Shown: positions 52,710 through 62,244 of the stretch, one piece after another
Layout of the letters: each line of letters begins with the position of its first letter
Position numbering within the stretch: the first letter of the stretch is position 1
Source: DATBVX01 sp963810775
Lineage (GTDB): Bacteria > Pseudomonadota > Gammaproteobacteria > Steroidobacterales > Steroidobacteraceae
DNA length: 64,000 nt
Assembly (NCBI GenBank): GCA_963810775.1
Contig: CAWEOT010000018.1
Location: forward strand, 62,001-126,000
Direction: 5' to 3'
The notes under the pieces: model-generated
The model's database searches: none
The model's input: only the letters and a program-made list of their open reading frames with translations
Told to the model about the DNA's origin: nothing
Translations under genes and position numbers: made by a program

Positions 52710-53630
52710 ATGAAACTTCATCCACACGGCCGCTTCGACAATCAGGCGCAGGACTACCGCCACATCCAGGCGCGTCCGTTGGCCGCGGCGATGGGCGCGG
52801 AGATCCGTGGCGTCGACGTGGCGAGGGTCAGCAACGAGCAGTTTGACGAGATCCAGCACGCGTTGTTTCGGCACAAGATGATCTTTTTCCGCGACCAGGA
52901 CATCGCGCACGCGGATCATGCCGCCTTCAGTCTGCGCTTCGGGCCGTTCGCCGAGGACGCGTACACCGAGGGCGTGCCCGAGCACCGCCACGTGCAGCCA
53001 ATCATCAAGGAGGCAGATGACAGGTCCGCCCATGTGTTCGGCGAGAGCTGGCACACGGATTCGCCCTTCCTGCGTGAGCCGCCATCGATCAGCACGCTCT
53101 ACGCAGTCGTGATTCCTCCATTCGGTGGCGACACGATCTGGGCGAACTCGGCGCTCGCCTACAGCATGCTCAGCGATGGCATGCGCAACCTCATTGCTGG
53201 CCTCAAGGTGCACATGTCGATGCGCGATGTGCTCAGGTCCGCGCAGGACCACGCGGAACCGCGTGACAGCCCCATCGGCCGGCTGGCCGCGACGCGAGGC
53301 GAGCCGCTCTCGGACGAGCTGGCTGCCAAAGTGAGAGGTGCTGTTCATCCGTTGGTGCGCACGCATCCCGTGACGGGCGAAAAGGCTTTGTACTGCGACA
53401 GCTCATACGCGATCGGGATCGAGGGCTTGCGACCGGAGGAGTCCGCGCCGATCCTGCGCTTCCTCGCTGAGCACATCACACAACCAGCCTTCACCTGCCG
53501 GCTGCGCTGGGAGCCGAAGACGCTCACGCTGTGGGACAATCGCCTGTGCGTTCACCAGGCGTTCAACGACTACGACGGCTATCGCCGCGAGATGTACCGC
53601 ACGACGATCGCGGGCGAGATCCCTCGTTAG
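52710..53630 (+). CDS. TauD/TfdA-family alpha-ketoglutarate dioxygenase
   Basis: A 306-residue Fe(II)/2-oxoglutarate dioxygenase. The iron ligands are the HxD in GESWHTDSPF and the distal His in CVHQAFNDYDGYRREMYRTT, which also has the ketoglutarate Arg. The N-terminus (ARPLAAAMGAEIRGVDVARV) is typical. It hydroxylates an organic compound such as a sulfonate, phenoxyacetate or fatty acid; the substrate is not evident. The ATG at 52710 fits the family start. Confidence 0.9.
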   Translation: MKLHPHGRFDNQAQDYRHIQARPLAAAMGAEIRGVDVARVSNEQFDEIQHALFRHKMIFFRDQDIAHADHAAFSLRFGPFAEDAYTEGVPEHRHVQPIIKEADDRSAHVFGESWHTDSPFLREPPSISTLYAVVIPPFGGDTIWANSALAYSMLSDGMRNLIAGLKVHMSMRDVLRSAQDHAEPRDSPIGRLAATRGEPLSDELAAKVRGAVHPLVRTHPVTGEKALYCDSSYAIGIEGLRPEESAPILRFLAEHITQPAFTCRLRWEPKTLTLWDNRLCVHQAFNDYDGYRREMYRTTIAGEIPR

Positions 53631-53661
53631 CGCCTGGGAGATTTTCTTGAACGAAGAGCTC

Positions 53662-54849
53662 ATGGCCAATACTTGGGCTGACTTTCGTCTTCATTGGCGC
53701 AAGCCACTCGCCTTTCACCTGCTCATGCAGCTGCTCGGCTTCGCGATCTTTGCGCCGCTCGTGACCTGGATCGGCCGCCGCATCGTGCTCACTTCACTCG
53801 TCGCGAGCTGCCTCGTGTTCCCGTTCGCCCACGCGCAAGCGCCATCGCAGTCGCCGGTCGCCGCGCCGCCTCAGTCCATGGCCGGCCAATACGAACGCAT
53901 TACGGTGCACGGTGCTTCCCTCGTGGGCAATCTCGAGGGCGATACACCGGACCGGATGGTATCCGTGTACCTCCCGCCGAGTTACGCAAAGCATCCGAAA
54001 GCCCGCTACCCCGTGCTCTATCTCCTGCATGGGTTCACGGATTCCGACAGCCAGTGGTACGGATTGCGCGGCCCGCATTTCATCAACGTTCAGCGCGCTG
54101 TGGATCGCGCCACTGCCGCCGGCGCGATGGAAATGATCGTCGTCACCCCCGACGCCTTCACGAAATACCAAGGCAGCATGTATTCGAGCTCGGCGACCAT
54201 CGGCAACTGGGAGGCGTTCATCACCGAGGACCTGGTGGCGTACATTGACACGCATTACCGCACGCTCGCGCAGCGAGCGAGCCGGGGACTCGCGGGCCAC
54301 TCGATGGGTGGCTACGGCACGATTCGACTCGGTATGAAATATCCGCAGGTGTTCTCGAGCCTCTACGCGATGAGTCCTTGCTGCCTCGAGGCGAGTCTCG
54401 AACCGAACCGGGAGCTGGTAGCGCGGGCGGCAAAGGTGAACACCGATGAGGAGATCGCCGCCGCGGACTTCTTCACGAAAGCGACGCTCGCTCTGGGAGC
54501 GGCCTGGTCACCGAACCCACGCAATCCGCCGCACTTCTTCGACCTGCCGATCGTCGACGGCAAGCCGGTGCCCGAGACGATCGCAAAGTGGGCTGCGAAT
54601 GCTCCGCTGGCAATGGTGTATCAATACATTCCGAACCTGAAGCGGTTCGATGCGATTGCGATTGATGTCGGTGACAATGATCAGCCGATCGCGGACACGG
54701 TGCGCGCCATGGACGGCATCCTGAACGTCTACGGGGTCGCGCACGTGGCCGAAATCTACCAGGGCGATCACGTCAATCGCATCGAGGAACGCCTCGAGAA
54801 GAAAGTGTTACCGTTCTTCAGCGAACACCTGGTCGGCAAAGACCCATGA
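53662..54849 (+). CDS. esterase (S-formylglutathione hydrolase/esterase D fold) with chimeric N-terminus
   Basis: Residues about 95-385 are a complete esterase of the D/feruloyl type: PVLYLLHGFTDSDSQWYG, nucleophile GHSMGGYGTIRL, acidic VGDNDQPIADT and His in GDHVNRIEERL. Residues 1-45 (WADFRLHWRKPLAFHLLMQL, FAPLVTWIGRRIVLTS) instead match the first membrane segment of glycerophosphodiester phosphodiesterase-type membrane proteins. They run straight into a signal-peptide-like stretch (VASCLVFPFAHAQA). The gene looks like a fusion of a membrane-protein fragment with an exported esterase. A TTG at 53647 with GGGAG upstream is an alternative start. Confidence 0.8.
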   Translation: MANTWADFRLHWRKPLAFHLLMQLLGFAIFAPLVTWIGRRIVLTSLVASCLVFPFAHAQAPSQSPVAAPPQSMAGQYERITVHGASLVGNLEGDTPDRMVSVYLPPSYAKHPKARYPVLYLLHGFTDSDSQWYGLRGPHFINVQRAVDRATAAGAMEMIVVTPDAFTKYQGSMYSSSATIGNWEAFITEDLVAYIDTHYRTLAQRASRGLAGHSMGGYGTIRLGMKYPQVFSSLYAMSPCCLEASLEPNRELVARAAKVNTDEEIAAADFFTKATLALGAAWSPNPRNPPHFFDLPIVDGKPVPETIAKWAANAPLAMVYQYIPNLKRFDAIAIDVGDNDQPIADTVRAMDGILNVYGVAHVAEIYQGDHVNRIEERLEKKVLPFFSEHLVGKDP

Positions 54850-54945
54850 AAATCCGCTCGTCGTCGGAAGGCTTACCGTATGGTGGAAACGTGAACGATG
54901 GCTGGGTTCTTAGGTCAACCCTGAGGCATCGAAGCTGACACTGCA

Positions 54946-55170
54946 ATGAACCCGACCTCGTCAACGAATACGACCTGTCGACTGACTTGCCCGCACTGCG
55001 GGCACGCATCGGTCGAAACGATGCCAACCGATGCCTGCATCTACTTTCATGTTTGTGCGGGTTGCGGTGCGACGCTGCGTCCGAAGCCCGGCGACTGTTG
55101 CGTCTTTTGCTCCTATGGCTCCGTGCGATGTCCGCCAGTTCAGGATGTTCACGTGGATACGAAAAGATAG
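54946..55170 (+). CDS. small GDCCxFCSYG metal-related protein
   Basis: A 74-residue Cys-rich protein: CPHCGHASVETMP, CAGCGATLRPKPGDCCVFCS, then CPPVQ. The GDCCVFCSYG motif marks a small family found beside heavy-metal and copper-export genes, probably a metal-binding or metal-sensing zinc ribbon. It is convergent with the copper ATPase gene (7 bases apart). Confidence 0.8.
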   Translation: MNPTSSTNTTCRLTCPHCGHASVETMPTDACIYFHVCAGCGATLRPKPGDCCVFCSYGSVRCPPVQDVHVDTKR

Positions 55171-55177
55171 GCGAGCA

Positions 55178-57310
55178 TCAGCCGCTCGCGCTTCGCAGCC
55201 GAAGCGCATTGCCGATGACAGAGACCGAAGAGAAGCTCATGGCGAGCGCCGCAATCAACGGACTCAGAAGCCACCCGGTCAGCGGATAAAGCACGCCAGC
55301 AGCCAACGGAATCCCGAGCGCGTTGTAGCCGAAGGCGAAGAACAGGTTCTGCCGGATGTTGCGCACGGTCGCGCGGCTGAGCTGTCGCGCCCGGACGATG
55401 CCGCGCAGATCGCCCTTGACGAGCGTGACATGAGCGCTCTCCATCGCGATGTCAGTGCCGGTGCCCATGGCAATGCCCACATCGGCGCGAGCCAGTGCAG
55501 GGGCATCATTGATGCCATCACCCGCCATTGCGACTCGCCTGCCCTGAGATTGAAAACGTGCGATCGCGTCCGCCTTGGCGGCGGGCCTTACTTCCGCAAT
55601 GACCTCATCGATCGGCAAGCGTTCAGCGACGGCCTTGGCTGTGGTGCGGCTATCGCCGGTGAGCATGATGATGCGCAGTCCATCCGCCTTTAACGCTGCG
55701 AGAGCCGGCGGCGTGGTTTCCTTGATCGGATCGCCCACGGCGATGAGTCCTGCGAGACGCCCATCCACCGCCAAGAACATCACCGTTTGGCCCTGCCGGC
55801 GCAACGTTTCGACGGCGTCGTGAACCTCGGCCAACGAAACTCCAGCGGTCGTCATGAGTGCAGCATTTCCCAGCGCAAGTGCCCGGCCCGCGATCGTGCC
55901 CCTCACGCCCTGGCCCGTCACCGAAACGAAATCCGCAATCTCCGCTGGTGCGAATCCGCGCGACGCTGCGCCGTCGACGACAGCGCGCGCCAACGGATGC
56001 TCGCTGGCGCGCTCGAGCCCGGCCGCCAATGCAAACACTTCCCGTTCCGTGAAACCGTTGAGGGCCACCGCGCTTTCAAGGGCGGGACGACCCAGCGTGA
56101 GCGTTCCGGTCTTGTCGATGACCAGCGTGTCGACGCAGCGCAGAGTTTCGATGGCCTCTGCATTACGAAACAAGACGCCGAGCTGCGCGCCTCGTCCGGT
56201 GGCGACCATGATGGATATCGGGGTTGCAAGCCCAAGAGCGCACGGACACGCGATGATCAGAACCGATACGGCGCTGACCAACGCATATGCCAGGCGCGGC
56301 TCGGGACCCCACAGCCACCACCCGGCAAACGTCGCGACTGCGATCCCGATCACCAGCGGCACGAACCATCCTGCGACGCGATCAGCGAGGCGCTGCAATG
56401 GCGCGCGCGAGCGTTGAGCCTGAGCGACGAGCGTAACGATCTGCGAGAGAAGACTCGCCGCGCCGACGCGTTCGGCCTCAATTATCAGAGCACCCGTCTG
56501 GTTGACGGTAGCGCCGTAGACGCGGTCACCGATGCTCTTGTCAACGGGCAGGGGTTCACCCGTCAGCATCGACTCATCGACGCTCGATCGACCCTCGATC
56601 ACACGACCGTCCGCCGGCACTTTTTCCCCCGGCCGCACGCGCACACGATCGCCGGGCAGCAGAGAGTCCAGCGGCACTTCTTCCTCGGTACCGTCGGCCA
56701 GGATGCGTCGTGCGATCTTCGGCGCCAGTTCCAGGAGTTGACGAATGGCCGCACTGGTACGTCCGCGTGCGCCGAGTTCGAGCCATTCGCCGAGCAGCAC
56801 CAGCACCACGATCACCGCGGCGACCTCGAAATACACACCGACCATGCCGTGCGCGTCCCGCAGCTCTGGTGGGAACGTCTCCGGAGCGAGGGTCGCGAAG
56901 ACGCTGTAGACGAACGCGACGAGCACGCCCAGGCCGATCAGCGTGTACATGTTCGGCGTCCGATTCATGACGCCAGACCAGCCGCGTCGGTAGTAGTCGA
57001 AAGCCGCCCACAGCACGATCGGTGCCGTCAAGGCGAATTCGGCAATACGCAGGGAGTATGCGACCCTGTGCGTCAGTGTCAGGTTGATGAGGTGAGGCAC
57101 CATCGCAACGAGGACGACCGGCACAGCAAGAACAATTGAGACCCAGAAACGGCGCCGCACATTCCGAATGGCACCATCGTCATCGGTCTTCGCCGGCAAC
57201 AGCGGTTCAAGCGCCATCCCACAGATGGGGCAAAACCCGGGGCCCACCCGGCGCACCTGGGGATGCATCGGACACGTGTAGACCGTGCCCTCTGGCATCG
57301 CGGGCTGCAC
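55178..57310 (-). CDS. copA: Cu+-exporting P1B-type ATPase
   Basis: A 710-residue copper pump. The N-terminus has a short metal-binding region YTCPMHPQVRRVGPGFCPICGM in place of the usual HMA domain. Eight helices include the metal-site CPC in VLIIACPCALGLATP. Phosphorylation site DKTGTLTLG, nucleotide domain with SEHPLARAVV, and GDGINDAPALARADVG are all intact. It exports Cu(I) from the cytoplasm. It is the last gene of the minus-strand copper operon. GTG 57310 is the only upstream start after a stop codon; ATG 57298 is possible. This is the ATPase, distinct from the multicopper oxidase also called CopA at 59.2-61.0 kb. Confidence 0.93.
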   Translation of the reverse strand: MQPAMPEGTVYTCPMHPQVRRVGPGFCPICGMALEPLLPAKTDDDGAIRNVRRRFWVSIVLAVPVVLVAMVPHLINLTLTHRVAYSLRIAEFALTAPIVLWAAFDYYRRGWSGVMNRTPNMYTLIGLGVLVAFVYSVFATLAPETFPPELRDAHGMVGVYFEVAAVIVVLVLLGEWLELGARGRTSAAIRQLLELAPKIARRILADGTEEEVPLDSLLPGDRVRVRPGEKVPADGRVIEGRSSVDESMLTGEPLPVDKSIGDRVYGATVNQTGALIIEAERVGAASLLSQIVTLVAQAQRSRAPLQRLADRVAGWFVPLVIGIAVATFAGWWLWGPEPRLAYALVSAVSVLIIACPCALGLATPISIMVATGRGAQLGVLFRNAEAIETLRCVDTLVIDKTGTLTLGRPALESAVALNGFTEREVFALAAGLERASEHPLARAVVDGAASRGFAPAEIADFVSVTGQGVRGTIAGRALALGNAALMTTAGVSLAEVHDAVETLRRQGQTVMFLAVDGRLAGLIAVGDPIKETTPPALAALKADGLRIIMLTGDSRTTAKAVAERLPIDEVIAEVRPAAKADAIARFQSQGRRVAMAGDGINDAPALARADVGIAMGTGTDIAMESAHVTLVKGDLRGIVRARQLSRATVRNIRQNLFFAFGYNALGIPLAAGVLYPLTGWLLSPLIAALAMSFSSVSVIGNALRLRSASG

Positions 57311-57344
57311 CGGGGCCGCCTGGTCGTGCGGGTGAATAGGTCAG

Positions 57345-58383
57345 TCACTCCTCAGCGCGCCGAGCGGGGTGCGAGGACCAATGCACGTGCACGACTCTCC
57401 AACCTGCGGTGCCTTTCTTCAGCACCAGCGTTTCCGTACTCAGCACGTCTATGGTTTTGTCCGTCGATGCACCGGTCATGCGCGACTCACTCGCCACCCA
57501 TGCAAGATCGCCAACAGTGTCGCCGGTCTGGCGTTGCAGCTTGTAGGTCACCGTTTTCAGGAAATCGATGTCAGCTTTCAGGTGGTGCGCAGCGTATTCC
57601 GCTCGTGAGCGCTCGGCTGCACCGCTCTCGAATATCAGAACCTTCGGATCGAGCAGTGCTTTCACTTGGGCCTCGTCGCCGGAGTTCAGAGCCTCCTGGA
57701 AGGCTGCCGCTGTAGCGACGGCCGAGTCCGCCGCGTGCGCGTGTTGCGTGCCATCGGAGTGGGTGTGCGTGGTGCCCTGGAGTTGAGATTCATCGGCACC
57801 ATGATCGCCCGCCCCGCCCTGATGTTCATGCTCGTCCTCGTGCGTGTGACGTTCGCTCTCGCCGCCACCGTGTGAGTGTCCCTCGCTCGTCGCGACTACT
57901 TCCTCATACGATTCGGAATTCAGTCCGGGCAATTCACGCACGAAGGCGACCAGTCCCCAGATGTATTCGTCCTGCATGCTCTTGCCCCATGCAGGCATGC
58001 CGGTAGCCTTGATGCCGTGCTTGATGACCCAGAACGCCTCGGCCGGATTGTCAATCGCTTCCTTGGTGAAGTTCGGCGGCGACGGGTAGAGGCCTTTGCT
58101 GATCTCGGTGTCCTTCATCCCCGGCGCGAGATGACAACCCGCGCACATCGCGTCGTAGTTGCCCGCACCGGAACGGATGAGGTCGGCACTCGTCAGATCC
58201 GGTACCGATACGCCGGCGCTGTGGGACTCGATCGAGCGTTCGCGCAGCGTCTCCAGCAGCGCGTAGCACCGGGCGGGTGTGCGGGTCGTCAGCTCCGATG
58301 TTGTACGTGCCCGACCAGACGAAGCCGGCCGCCAGCACTCCCAAGACCAGCAGCGCCCCTGCAATCGTCAGGACCACTTTCAT
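57345..58383 (-). pseudogene. cytochrome c - His-rich linker - DUF4440 protein, one frameshift
   Basis: Start MKVVLTIAGALLVLGVLAAG at 58383 (membrane anchor), then a frame change near 58265-58275 (DDPHTRPV continues as YALLETLRERSIES). Residues about 70-155 are a class I cytochrome c with heme motif CAGCH and axial Met in GMPAWG. Then a His/Glu/Gly-rich linker of about 50 residues with many HxH pairs could bind copper. The last 125 residues are a SnoaL/DUF4440 (NTF2-like) domain (FQEALNSGDEAQVKALLDPK). It lies 10 bases after copB and 34 before the ATPase, so it belongs to the copper operon. Possible role: periplasmic copper binding or electron transfer. Confidence 0.75.
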
Positions 58384-58393
58384 GATGTTCTCC

Positions 58394-59203
58394 TCAGAAC
58401 CAGATGCGAAGGCCGGCGACCCATCGGGTCTCCTCGGCGTCCTCGCCATTCATCGTGGCGAAATCCGCGGTGTCTCCCCACTTGCGATTCCACGTCACAC
58501 CGATGTACGGCGCGAACTCACGGCGTAATTCATATCGCAGCCGCAGCCCGACCTCGCTGGTGCTCAGCCCCGAGCCGACACCGCGCTGCGGATCGTCTTT
58601 GCCGTACAGATTGAGCTCGACCAGAGGCTGCAGGATCAGACGATTCGTCAACAACAGCTCATACTCGGCTTCAAGCCGCGCGGCCGTCTGGCCTGATTCG
58701 CCGAGGTACGCGGTCGCCTCCAGCTGGAACTTGTAGGGTGCGAGGCCTCGCACGCCAAACGCTCCCCACGTTTGTGAAGGACCGGGGCGCGGATCATGGC
58801 GCACGCCAGCAACCAGATCCCACCACCGCGCGAAGGCATGGCCCCAGAGCGCTTCAATCTCAGCGTTCGGGGTGCGGCCATCTTCGTATTCACCCTGCGT
58901 GCGCAACCACAGTCTGTCGAGGTCGCCGCCAATCCACGCAGTTGCGTCCCAATCGAGAGCGCTGCCCTCCTCGGCGTTCTGCCACTCGAGCTGATCGAAG
59001 AGCACGTAGTAGTTGATCGACTGATCGTGTGCGGCGTGACCCGGCAGATCCGGGAGGGCCGCCGCGCGATCCGCGTCGGTGATCGGCGGAAGATCCGGCG
59101 TCTGGGCAATCGCGTCGAGATTCGCCACCAACAAAACCATCGCACCAATCGTGTGAGCAGCGAGAGGGCGCTGTGGCCGCGTCATCATGACCGACGCGTT
59201 CAT
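58394..59203 (-). CDS. copB: copper resistance protein B (outer membrane)
   Basis: A 269-residue CopB/PcoB outer membrane protein: signal peptide, then barrel repeats such as YYVLFDQLEWQNAEEG, GDLDRLWLRTQGEYEDGR, ALWGHAFARWWDLVAGVRHD, PLVELNLYGKDDPQRGVGSG and the ending WVAGLRIWF. It binds copper and works with the CopA oxidase in the periplasm. Its ATG overlaps the copA stop by four bases. Confidence 0.93.
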   Translation of the reverse strand: MNASVMMTRPQRPLAAHTIGAMVLLVANLDAIAQTPDLPPITDADRAAALPDLPGHAAHDQSINYYVLFDQLEWQNAEEGSALDWDATAWIGGDLDRLWLRTQGEYEDGRTPNAEIEALWGHAFARWWDLVAGVRHDPRPGPSQTWGAFGVRGLAPYKFQLEATAYLGESGQTAARLEAEYELLLTNRLILQPLVELNLYGKDDPQRGVGSGLSTSEVGLRLRYELRREFAPYIGVTWNRKWGDTADFATMNGEDAEETRWVAGLRIWF

Positions 59204-60990
59204 TCAGTCACCCTGACTTCCCGCATCATGCCGGCTTCCATGTGGTAGAGCAGATGGCAGTGGTACGCCCAGCGACCGAGGGCATCGGCAGTGACGCGGT
59301 ACGTGCGCCGCGTGCCGGGCGGAATGTCGACAGTGTGCTTGCGCAAATGAAATGCACCGCGCGCGTCTTCGAGATCACTCCACATGCCATGCAGATGGAT
59401 CGGATGAGTCATCATCGTGTCGTTGACCAGCACGATGCGCAGGCGCTCGCCATAGGTGAGCCTGACCGGCTCGGCATCGGAAAACTTGATGCCGTCGAAT
59501 GACCAGGCGAAGCGCATCATGTGGCCGGTGAGATGCAGCTCGAGCGTGCGACCGGGATCACGTCCGTCGGGGTCGGCGAACAGGTTCTTGAGATCGGCGT
59601 AGGTCAACACGCGCCGTCCGTTGTTGCGCAGCCCGATACCCGGATCATCGAGGCGCGCGGTTGGCGACGTGGTCTGCATGTCCACCAGTGGATTGCCCGT
59701 TTTCGCTCTCGGGATGCGCCTGCATGCCACCCTGCTCATCCGCGGGCATCGTGTGGCCACTGTGCTCGTCCGAAGTCGACGGCATGTCGTGGCTCGCTGT
59801 GGACATCGCATCCATGTCGTGCCCACTGTGGTCCATCTTGCCGTGGCCCATGTCCGCCATCGTCAGCACCACGCGCGGATCCAGCTGCGGTACTGGCGCA
59901 CTCAAACCCTCGCGCAGCGCAAGCGTGCCGCGTGCATAGCCGGTGCGATCCATCGACTGCGCGAAAATCGTGAAGGCATCCTGACCCGCGGGCTCGACAA
60001 TGACGTCCAGCGTCTCCGCCGCCGCGATGCGAAACTCGTCGACGCTTACGGGATGGACGTATTGCCCATCAGCGGCAACCACGGTCATCTTGAGACCGGG
60101 GATGCGCACGTCGAAATAAGTCATCGACGAGCCGTTGATGAAGCGCAGGCGAACGCGCTCCCCCTTGCCAAAGAGAGCCGTCCAGTTTCCGGCAGGGGCC
60201 GTCCCGTTGAGTAGATATGTGTAGGTGTAGCCGCTTACGTCCGCCAGATCGGTAGGGCTCATCCGCATTTCGCCCCACATGGCGCGGTCCGCAAGCGTCG
60301 CTTCCCATCCCTTTTGTTTGGCATCGCGCACGAAGTCGCCCACGGTGCGCTGTTGAAAATTGTAGTAGTCCGACTGCTTCTTGAGCTTCGCGAACAGCCG
60401 CTCCGGATTCTCGTCGGTCCAGTCCGAGAGCATCACGACGTGATCGCGGTCGTAGTGAAACGGCTCCGCTCGCGCGGCTCGATGACCAGCGGGCCGTAAA
60501 GGCCGCGCTGCTCCTGGAATGCGGAGTGACTGTGATACCAGTAGGTGCCCGCCTGGCGAACTTTGAACCGGTACTGGTAGCTCTCGCCCGGGGGAATGCC
60601 GTGAAAGCTCAAGCCGGGCACGCCGTCCATGTTCGCCGGCAGCAGAATGCCGTGCCAATGGATCGAGGCGTCCTCGCGCAAGCGATTGGCGACCCGCAGT
60701 GTCACCGTGTCGCCCTCGCGCCAGCGCAGGATCGGAGCGGGCAACACGCCATTGACTGTGAGCGCGAGGCGAGGCGCCCCGGTGAAATTCATGGGCGTTT
60801 CACCGATCGACAAGTCGAAGTCGGTGCCGGCAAGTGCCGCGGGTAGATTCGTGCTGGTCCCGGCCCGCGCGGATGGGCGCCACAAACCGAGTCCCGCCGC
60901 AACGCCTCCAATCGCGAGACCCTGGACGAAAGTACGGCGTGGGAGTCGGGCGCCGCTCTCGGACTGAATAGTGTGAGTGTGAATCTTCAT
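59200..60990 (-). pseudogene. copA: CopA/PcoA multicopper oxidase, two frameshifts
   Basis: A Tat-exported (PRRTFVQGLAIGG) multicopper oxidase of about 595 residues that oxidises Cu(I) to Cu(II) in the periplasm. Copper motifs are all readable: IHWHGILLPA, WYHSHSAFQEQRG, MTHPIHLHGMWSD and YHCHLLYHMEAGMM. A Met/His-rich segment (GHGKMDHSGHDMDAMS) binds extra copper. The frame changes near 60470 and again near 59690. Because every motif survives, consensus errors are likely. It starts about 154 bases after copL. Confidence 0.85.
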
Positions 60991-61144
60991 AGGTCGGCGA
61001 TCACCGGACGCGTGTAACTTGTCAACTAGGCTCGTATGAAGGCCAATGTCGAACATGACGGCCGCTGCACGAGTGCGCAGGCGTCGCGCTACGCGCAGGA
61101 ATACGAGTCTTGGGACGCCGGTCGGTGCCGGCGTCAGGGTGGAA

Positions 61145-61540
61145 TCAGGCGATCGGAGGCCTGAAGAGCGGCAATGGCGCGAGTGAGTGGAAGGCGACGC
61201 GCGGAATCATCAATACAGTAGATGCGCCTCCGAGCAATGCGAGGCTGGGACTGAACAGCGAGAGCGCCGGGCTGTGGTAGGCGCATGCACAAGTGCAACC
61301 CAAGCCGCCGCAGTGATGTGCGGGCGGAGATTTGTGATGAGCGCCAGTATCGCGACCTTGCGGCGCTTGCTGAATGGCATCACCGTGCTCAGCGTTCGTG
61401 TGACAGCTCGGAGATCCGGCTTTTGCAACAGGCGCATGCGATCGGCTGGTCGCGCTGCCTTGCATGCCGTGCGCGCCGGTACCGTTCAGGATCAGCGCCA
61501 CCAGAACCAGAAACTTCAGCGAGTGCGCCAGAATTTTCAT
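61145..61540 (-). CDS. copL: CopL-family metal-binding protein
   Basis: A 131-residue exported small protein with a signal peptide (LKFLVLVALILNGTG), a His/Cys-rich middle (HHCGGLGCTCACAYHS) and a C-terminal hydrophobic part ending LFRPPIA. It fits the CopL regulatory/metal-binding family found upstream of copAB in xanthomonads. It starts 11 bases after aqpS, so it could be read from the arsenic operon. Confidence 0.75.
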   Translation of the reverse strand: MKILAHSLKFLVLVALILNGTGAHGMQGSATSRSHAPVAKAGSPSCHTNAEHGDAIQQAPQGRDTGAHHKSPPAHHCGGLGCTCACAYHSPALSLFSPSLALLGGASTVLMIPRVAFHSLAPLPLFRPPIA

Positions 61541-61551
61541 TACGCTCGAAG

Positions 61552-62244
61552 CTACTGGATTTGATCGGTACCGGCAAGCGCGTCAGGAGTGGCGGATACA
61601 GGCATAAAAAGAAATCGACACGCATAAAATCCAGCTACCGCACCCAGTAGCTGCGCCGCGATGAAACCCGGAACATCCTCCGGCCGAATCCCGGAAAAGG
61701 TGTCCGAAAGCGAGCGTGCGATCGTGATTGCCGGATTCGCGAAGGACGTCGAGGCCGTGAACCAGTAGGCGGCACCGATCCATGCGGCTACCAGCCAGGC
61801 TGGATTCTGACCGCGACGAACTCCGAGTACTACGAAGAGCAGTCCGAACGTCGCCACGAACTCCGCGAGCCACTGAGCGAGTCCAGTTCGCGCGTGGGTT
61901 GATGCCTGCAACTCGGGCAACGCAAACATGGCGTGCGCCAGGAGCGCACCTGCGCAGCATCCTGCGACCTGCGCAGCGATATAAGCACTTGCCTCGCGCA
62001 CGCTGAGCACGCGCCGGATCGCCATGACGAGCGAGACAGCAGGATTGAGGTGCGCGCCGCTGATTGGCGCCAACAAGGAGATGAGTACGCCCAGGACCGC
62101 GACCGTTGCCCCGGTATTCGCAAGCAGCGCCACAGCCATATTTCCGGCCGCGAGGCGCTCGGCCATGATTCCGGAGCCGATGACAGTAGCGGCGAGCAGG
62201 AGCGAGCCGAGCGCTTCGGCCAGCAGTCGGTGGGACAGGTTCAC
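61552..62244 (-). CDS. aqpS: AqpS-type aquaglyceroporin (arsenite channel)
   Basis: A 230-residue MIP-family channel with two NPA motifs (GAHLNPAVSLVM; SFANPAITIARS) and six helices. In ars operons such AqpS channels let arsenite made by ArsC leave the cell down its gradient. The GTG at 62244 overlaps the arsC stop (GTGA). No ArsB or Acr3 pump is in the window, so AqpS may be the exit route. Confidence 0.9.
   Translation of the reverse strand: MNLSHRLLAEALGSLLLAATVIGSGIMAERLAAGNMAVALLANTGATVAVLGVLISLLAPISGAHLNPAVSLVMAIRRVLSVREASAYIAAQVAGCCAGALLAHAMFALPELQASTHARTGLAQWLAEFVATFGLLFVVLGVRRGQNPAWLVAAWIGAAYWFTASTSFANPAITIARSLSDTFSGIRPEDVPGFIAAQLLGAVAGFYACRFLFMPVSATPDALAGTDQIQ

Noticed and set aside
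55787..57139. 450-codon plus-strand frame opposite the copper ATPase gene
   Set aside because: Antisense shadow of an intact, well-conserved gene in GC-rich DNA.
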